A DNA stretch of 6,603 bases from Bacteroidales bacterium UBA1035 (GTDB taxonomy: Bacteria; Bacteroidota; Bacteroidia; Bacteroidales; Dysgonomonadaceae), in the NCBI GenBank assembly GCA_002316835.1, contig DCEG01000111.1, positions 1 through 6,603 on the forward strand, in the 5' to 3' direction. Made by a program: the position numbers and the translations under genes. Below, one piece after another: positions 1 through 3,955 of this stretch (its first letter is position 1; each line of letters opens with the position of its first letter). A model generated the notes under the pieces. That model saw only the letters and a program-made list of their open reading frames with translations, did no database searches and was not told where the DNA came from.

Positions 1-37
1 AAACGATACAATTAAAACCGAATTATTAACTAAAAAG

Positions 38-43
38 AAAGGA
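38..43 (+). promoter_or_regulatory. Shine-Dalgarno-like site before the Hsp20 gene
   Basis: AAAGGA lies 6 bases before the ATG at 50, a good position for a ribosome binding site. This is notable because Bacteroidota genes often lack a clear Shine-Dalgarno sequence, and the other + strand starts here (651, 1501, 3956) have only A/T-rich leaders. It supports the ATG at 50 as the start. The promoter is not identifiable in the 49 bases available upstream. Confidence 0.5.
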
Positions 44-49
44 TAAATT

Positions 50-475
50 ATGACAATTATTAGAAGAACGAACACATGGTTACCCAGTGTTTTCAACGAC
101 TTTTTCGGTAACGAATGGGTTACGAATAACAACAACAAATCGGTTCCGGCAATTAACATTCAGCAAAACGAAGACGGTTTTTTGGTTGAAGTGGCTGCTC
201 CCGGTATGACCAGAGAAGACTGCAACGTAAGTGTAGATGAAGATAACAACCTGGTTATCTGTTTTGAAAAGAAGAATGAATCGGAAGACAAAAAAGGAAC
301 ATATTTGAGACGCGAATTTTCTTACACACAATTCACACGAAGAATGATTTTGCCCGATAATATCGAAAATGAGAAAATTGTGGCTAAAGTTGAAAACGGC
401 GTGTTAACGGTAGAAATACCCACGATTAAAGAAGAAGAAAAAGTGTCGAGAGCCAAACAAATTGAAATTCAGTAA
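50..475 (+). CDS. Small heat-shock protein, Hsp20/alpha-crystallin family
   Basis: A 141-residue cytoplasmic holdase chaperone that should bind unfolding proteins under stress, without ATP, and hand them to the DnaK/ClpB machinery; that role is family knowledge. The short N-terminal arm (about residues 1-32) is rich in aromatic residues (WLPSVFNDFFG), typical of substrate-binding arms. The alpha-crystallin domain spans about 33-124, starting at VPAINI and ending with the family signature A-x-x-x-x-G-x-L (A112, G117, L119 in AKVENGVL). The C-terminal tail carries an I-x-I motif (I138-E-I140), which in this family docks into a neighbouring subunit to build oligomers. The length is normal and all parts are present, so it looks intact. 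A Shine-Dalgarno-like site supports the start, and an intrinsic terminator follows 21 bases after the stop, so it ends its transcript here. No heat-shock operator (such as a CIRCE repeat) is visible in the short upstream stretch. Confidence 0.96.
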   Translation: MTIIRRTNTWLPSVFNDFFGNEWVTNNNNKSVPAINIQQNEDGFLVEVAAPGMTREDCNVSVDEDNNLVICFEKKNESEDKKGTYLRREFSYTQFTRRMILPDNIENEKIVAKVENGVLTVEIPTIKEEEKVSRAKQIEIQ

Positions 476-496
476 AATAAACGGATTAATGAATTT

Positions 497-530
497 AAAA
501 TATCACCTCAAATCGGGGTGATATTTTTTT
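497..530 (+). terminator. Intrinsic terminator after the Hsp20 gene
   Basis: A perfect 11-bp inverted repeat (497-507, AAAATATCACC, with 517-527, GGTGATATTTT) encloses a 9-base loop. A run of seven T follows at 524-530, part of it within the stem. This is the classic layout of a Rho-independent terminator reading on the + strand. It separates the heat-shock gene from the envelope genes downstream, which must therefore use their own promoter. Confidence 0.85.
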
Positions 531-650
531 GTCTATATGCTAAACGTTAAATTTCGAAGATTTTCACATTTTGATGCAACGTTTTTTCATTTTTTTCATC
601 TATATAATTACAAGACAACCCAATTATCTGAAAAATTATAAATTAATATT
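531..650 (+). other. AT-rich spacer expected to hold the promoter of the envelope operon
   Basis: About 120 non-coding bases lie between the Hsp20 terminator and the start at 651. Because a strong terminator precedes it, the promoter for the two envelope genes should be here. No box matches the Bacteroidota consensus (TTTG, then TAnnTTTG after about 19-21 bases) well. The nearest candidate is TAAATTTC at 548-555, one base off the -7 consensus but without a properly spaced -33 element. TATATAATTA at 601-610 is another A/T-rich candidate. No ORF or RNA gene is recognised. Confidence 0.35.
582..599 (+). repeat. Tandem 9-bp repeat TTTTTTCAT x2
   Basis: TTTTTTCAT occurs twice back to back (582-590 and 591-599), 51 bases before the start of the beta-barrel gene. 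Such T-tracts can bend DNA or act as a phase-variable tract, but with two copies in an AT-rich spacer it may be chance. The sequence is certain; a function is not. Confidence 0.4.
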
Positions 651-1490
651 ATGATTAAACGTATTACACTGCTTTGTTTGCTTATTTGCTTGCTGCAAAG
701 TGTTGAAGCACAATCGGGCAATGAAGCTTTTTATCCAAAAATTGAAAGAGGTTACGTCGAATTAAAAGACGGACGCATTATCAGGGGGCAATATATTTAC
801 TCTTCTGGATTCGACAAAATCAGGATTATGACAGGCAACGAGTCTTTTGTAATGGACGCATCAGAGGTTGTGCGAATCACCAAAAGAAAACCCAAAGCGG
901 AGAAAGTAGTAGAGAAGTTTGACTTTGAGGAAGATATCCAGCTGATTAAAAACTATTTTATTTTTAGCGAGTTAGGTGTCTTGCCCGGAAACCCGGATAA
1001 CATCAACAAAATGCCGTTGATTTTTCATACATCGGTGAACTGCAAATTTCTCGAAAAATTATCCGCCGGCGCCGGGGTAGGGGTGGAGTTCTATAGAGAA
1101 ACCTACTTGCCGGTAACAATAAACGGAATTTATAAGTTTAATAATAATCGTGTGGCCCCGTTTGCGATGCTTCAGGCAGGATATCAAATCCCGATAGAAG
1201 GTTCCAGAACCAAAGTTGCAAACGTATATCCAACGAGTTACTATATTGATTACATGAGTTCCTCTTTTTGGCCCGGCCCGTCGGTAAATTACGATATGGA
1301 TTTAAAAGCCAAAGGCGGAATCTTGCTTAATCCGTCTCTCGGAGTTATGTGGCAAACCCGATCGAACGTAAATTTTACTTTTTCTGCAGGTTATAGATTT
1401 CATCGCCTTCGTTACAATAACAAGGAAAAGGAGTATGATCTGAATGTCGATTACAACAGGCTTTCTTTGAAACTGGGTCTCATCTTTTAA
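651..1490 (+). CDS. Secreted protein with predicted outer-membrane beta-barrel, unknown function
   Basis: A 279-residue protein I cannot name. Residues 1-20 form a Sec signal peptide: basic MIKR, a hydrophobic core, then probable signal peptidase I cleavage after SVEA, leaving Q21 as the mature start. Residues about 33-77 form a small beta-rich domain with the pattern G-x-V-x-L-K-D-G-R-x-x-x-G (34-46), which could be an SH3-like fold in the periplasm. A charged linker (78-100) follows. From about 102 to the end there are alternating hydrophobic/polar strands broken by turns (SAGAGVGVEFY, LPVTINGIYKF, APFAMLQAGYQI, ILLNPSLGVMW, NFTFSAGYRFHRL, LSLKLGLIF). The chain ends in Phe, as expected for a substrate of the outer-membrane assembly (Bam) machinery. 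The size fits a small barrel, perhaps eight strands. The lipoprotein gene starts 10 bp after the stop, so the two are probably co-transcribed. The barrel call rests on sequence pattern only. Confidence 0.85.
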   Translation: MIKRITLLCLLICLLQSVEAQSGNEAFYPKIERGYVELKDGRIIRGQYIYSSGFDKIRIMTGNESFVMDASEVVRITKRKPKAEKVVEKFDFEEDIQLIKNYFIFSELGVLPGNPDNINKMPLIFHTSVNCKFLEKLSAGAGVGVEFYRETYLPVTINGIYKFNNNRVAPFAMLQAGYQIPIEGSRTKVANVYPTSYYIDYMSSSFWPGPSVNYDMDLKAKGGILLNPSLGVMWQTRSNVNFTFSAGYRFHRLRYNNKEKEYDLNVDYNRLSLKLGLIF

Positions 1491-1500
1491 CTAATTTATT

Positions 1501-2790
1501 ATGAAACATATAAAACTATTATTTTACTTTATTTCGGCGCTGGTTCTCACATCCTGCATGGATATATACACCGAAGAATATATGGCCAATGTACCGGTTT
1601 ATATGAGTTTTGACGACTTAAGAAGTGCCGTTAAGGCTTCACCGGCAAAGGAACTGGAAAAACCCGGGAAAATATATTTCAAAGACAATTACATTCTGAT
1701 TGTTGAAAAGTTTAAAGGCATACACGTGATTGATGTTTCTGTTCCAGCGAAACCGACAAATATTTCTTTCATAGAAATTCCCGGCTGTGTTGATATCGCC
1801 GTGAGAAACAATATTTTATATGCCGACAGCTTTGTTGATCTTGTAGCGCTTGACGTTTCAGATGTAAGTAAAATAAAGGAAGTAAACCGCCTGAAAGATA
1901 TTTATCCGTATGCCGTACCGCCAACTGATAATCAATATCGAATCGGCAAAGTAGAAAAAGAAAAAGGCGTTGTGATCGCCTGGGAACAGAAAAAAGAGCG
2001 TAATGAACTTGAGGAACAGATAAGATATCCCATCTATTACGGATGGGAGAGCGCATATAAAAATTCAGGCTTAAGTATGGACGCCGCTTACAGCGGTACC
2101 GGAGGTATATCGAGTGCATCATTTGGTAAAGGCGGATCGATGGCACGTTTCGGATTATACGACAACTTTCTTTATACGGTTGACCAATATCAGTTGTTTG
2201 TTTTCAATGTTTCGGAAGCATCCAATCCCACAAAAGTAATCACTCAACCTATAGGATGGAATGTAGAAACCATGTTCCTGTATGACGATCATATGTTCCT
2301 GGGCACAACGAATGGAATGATTATTCTTGAATTGACAAATCCGTCTGCTCCCAAACAAATCAGTTCAATGTGGCATGTTACAAGTTGCGACCCCGTGGTA
2401 GTACAAGACGGTTATGCCTACTTTACGCTCCGTGGTGGTACCGATTGCCGGAATAATTCGGTAAATGTACTGGATGTAATTAAATTATCTGCTGACTATA
2501 AAACAATTACACCGCTGGCAAGCTACACGATGAAAGAACCTTACGGCTTGGGAATCGATAACAACACACTCTTTCTGTGCGATGATGGCCTGAAGGTTTA
2601 CAATGTAGCAGATAAGTTAAGTATCAATAACAATCTGATTGCTCATTTCAAAGACATAAAAACGTACGATGTGATCCCATTGAACAAGTTCCTGTTCATG
2701 ATTGGCGGCGATGGATTTTACTTGTACGATTACACCAATTTACAGAATATAAAATTGATGGGAAGCATCCCTGTAAAGAAGCAAAGTTAG
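1501..2790 (+). CDS. LVIVD-repeat lipoprotein, predicted seven-bladed beta-propeller
   Basis: A 429-residue lipoprotein. The signal peptide ends in the lipobox L16-T-S-C19, so the mature protein should be lipidated on C19. The residues after it (CMDIYTEEY) are acidic but not a clear match to the Bacteroidota surface-export signal, so inner-leaflet or surface location is open. Seven repeat cores of the LVIVD kind start near residues 73 (GIHVIDVS), 114 (LVALDVSD), 232 (LFVFNVSEASNP), 273 (MIILELTNPSAP), 321 (VNVLDVIKLS), 364 (LKVYNVADKL) and 406 (FYLYDYTNLQN). They are spaced 41-48 residues apart except for an extra stretch of about 75 residues between the second and third. That insertion holds a charged part (150-175) and a Gly/Ser-rich part ending GGSMARF (211-217). 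C296 and C316 flank one blade and could pair. Propellers of this type usually bind partners rather than catalyse; no active site is visible. It probably acts with the upstream beta-barrel protein. Confidence 0.9.
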   Translation: MKHIKLLFYFISALVLTSCMDIYTEEYMANVPVYMSFDDLRSAVKASPAKELEKPGKIYFKDNYILIVEKFKGIHVIDVSVPAKPTNISFIEIPGCVDIAVRNNILYADSFVDLVALDVSDVSKIKEVNRLKDIYPYAVPPTDNQYRIGKVEKEKGVVIAWEQKKERNELEEQIRYPIYYGWESAYKNSGLSMDAAYSGTGGISSASFGKGGSMARFGLYDNFLYTVDQYQLFVFNVSEASNPTKVITQPIGWNVETMFLYDDHMFLGTTNGMIILELTNPSAPKQISSMWHVTSCDPVVVQDGYAYFTLRGGTDCRNNSVNVLDVIKLSADYKTITPLASYTMKEPYGLGIDNNTLFLCDDGLKVYNVADKLSINNNLIAHFKDIKTYDVIPLNKFLFMIGGDGFYLYDYTNLQNIKLMGSIPVKKQS

Positions 2791-2815
2791 GATAACAACG
2801 AAAATCCATTAAAAT

Positions 2816-2836
2816 AGGAGGCCACAAAGGCCACCT
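2816..2836. terminator. Hairpin between convergent genes, probable terminator
   Basis: AGGAGGCC (2816-2823) and GGCCACCT (2829-2836) form an 8-bp stem with one A:A mismatch and a 5-base loop. Read on the minus strand the stem is followed by TATTTT, so it best serves as the terminator of the prenyl synthase gene, whose stop is about 50 bases away. On the + strand only three T follow, so termination of the lipoprotein transcript (stop 26 bases before) would be weaker. Confidence 0.5.
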
Positions 2837-2884
2837 TTATGAGATTTAGAGGTAAAATATAGACTTATCATAGTAGCTTAAGAG

Positions 2885-3859
2885 TTAAAACGCCCTGTTC
2901 TTCAAATACATTAACAGGAGTTCCAGCATAATACGAAAATCGTTGTCGATAGAGACATTTTTTATGATCTGTTCTGTTTCATCGAGTAGTTTCTCTAACG
3001 TTTTCTGGGCATATTCAATACCACCGTTTCGCTTCGCAAAATCAAGCAATGCTTCAATATTTTCGGTTGAGAAATTTCTGGTACGAATAATAGCCATCAT
3101 CTCTTCTGAAGCCTCTTGTGGTGTATTTTTGAGAGCATAGATGAGCGGAAGCGTAATTTTTCCTTCACGAATATCATTTCCGGTAGGTTTACCGATATCA
3201 GCTTTGTAGTAATCGAAAATATCGTCACGAATCTGGAACGCGATACCCAAAATACGGCCTGCTTTTCCGAACTCTTCGATAGTATGCCGATCCGCGCCGG
3301 CAGTAATTGCTCCTATTTTTGCACAGACATAAAGCAAAGAAGCTGTTTTCTTATCAATGACCTTAAAATACTCATCTTCATCGATAATTATCTCATTGGC
3401 AAGCGAATACTGATTTAGTTCACCTTCGGCCAGATTCTTACCGAGCTCTGAAATAATACCGATGATCTCCAGATTATTAGTTTTTACGCTTTCTACCAAT
3501 GACGATGATAACACATAATCTCCGGCAAGGACGGTACGATTATTATCAAAGATGGCATTTGCAGAAGGCTGCCCCCGACGTACGGCCGCTTCATCCACCA
3601 CATCGTCGTGCATAAGTGTGGCTGTGTGCAACAACTCAACAGTAACCGCAGCGTGATAAGTTGCCGGTGTTATATCGCCACACGCTTTAGCCACCAGAAA
3701 AACCAACATAGGCCTTATCCGCTTACCATCCACTTTAAACGTATGCTGAATGATATCGGAAATCCTTTTATTATCGTTTTCCAAAGCTTTCCAAAGATAA
3801 TTATCGAACTGATCCAATTCGTGACGCAATGACTCTTTTATAACCTGACTCGGGTCCAT
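2885..3859 (-). CDS. ispB: Long-chain trans-polyprenyl diphosphate synthase
   Basis: A 324-residue cytoplasmic enzyme that adds isopentenyl diphosphate units to an allylic primer, giving the long all-trans prenyl tail, most likely of menaquinone. Visible motifs are GKRIRP (45-50, IPP binding), the first aspartate-rich motif DDVVD (85-89) followed by R94-R95, K171-T172, and the second aspartate-rich motif DDIFD (212-216) with GKPTGND just after. All Mg2+/diphosphate-binding residues are present. The residues four and five before DDVVD are Thr and Ala (HTATLMHDD). Small residues here leave room for a long chain and match E. coli IspB, whereas farnesyl synthases have an aromatic residue. Chain length cannot be read exactly, so the symbol means the closest known type. 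An upstream in-frame ATG at 3880 would add seven residues, but it overlaps the best promoter box, so the ATG at 3859 is preferred. The gene diverges from polA. Confidence 0.93.
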   Translation of the reverse strand: MDPSQVIKESLRHELDQFDNYLWKALENDNKRISDIIQHTFKVDGKRIRPMLVFLVAKACGDITPATYHAAVTVELLHTATLMHDDVVDEAAVRRGQPSANAIFDNNRTVLAGDYVLSSSLVESVKTNNLEIIGIISELGKNLAEGELNQYSLANEIIIDEDEYFKVIDKKTASLLYVCAKIGAITAGADRHTIEEFGKAGRILGIAFQIRDDIFDYYKADIGKPTGNDIREGKITLPLIYALKNTPQEASEEMMAIIRTRNFSTENIEALLDFAKRNGGIEYAQKTLEKLLDETEQIIKNVSIDNDFRIMLELLLMYLKNRAF

Positions 3860-3879
3860 TTTCAATATTATTAGAAACA

Positions 3880-3910
3880 CAAATTTAAAAATAAATCACC
3901 TTAAAGCAAT
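3880..3910 (-). promoter_or_regulatory. Candidate promoter for the prenyl synthase gene
   Basis: Read on the minus strand, TAAATTTG (3887 down to 3880) is an exact match to the Bacteroidota -7 consensus TAnnTTTG. Nineteen bases upstream lies ATTG (3910-3907), a near match to the -33 box TTTG; a full TTTG is four bases further away (3914-3911). Transcription would start near 3873-3876, giving a leader of about 15 bases to the ATG at 3859 and excluding the upstream ATG at 3880. Confidence 0.55.
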
Positions 3911-3920
3911 CAAATATTAG

Positions 3921-3928
3921 TAACTTTA
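3921..3928 (+). promoter_or_regulatory. Candidate -7 box of the polA promoter
   Basis: TAACTTTA matches the -7 consensus TAnnTTTG except for the last base and lies 27 bases before the polA ATG, a sensible leader length. No convincing TTTG is found at the -33 position (around 3897-3901), so the call is weak. Its upstream half would overlap the promoter of the divergent prenyl synthase gene. Confidence 0.3.
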
Positions 3929-3955
3929 CGCATTTAAAGAAATATTTAGTTTTAT

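Noticed and set aside
80..331. Minus-strand frame of 83 codons inside the Hsp20 gene
   Set aside because: It is a shadow of a complete alpha-crystallin-domain gene.
1769..2358. Minus-strand frames of 125 and 67 codons inside the lipoprotein gene
   Set aside because: They lie wholly within a well-supported coding gene, and their proteins show no family signature.
2791..2884. Possible small gene or RNA between the convergent genes
   Set aside because: No ORF of useful length is present, and the only structure is the short hairpin already listed as a terminator.
2943..3832. Plus-strand frames of 65, 100 and 74 codons opposite the prenyl synthase
   Set aside because: They are antisense to a gene with all catalytic motifs and have no domains of their own.
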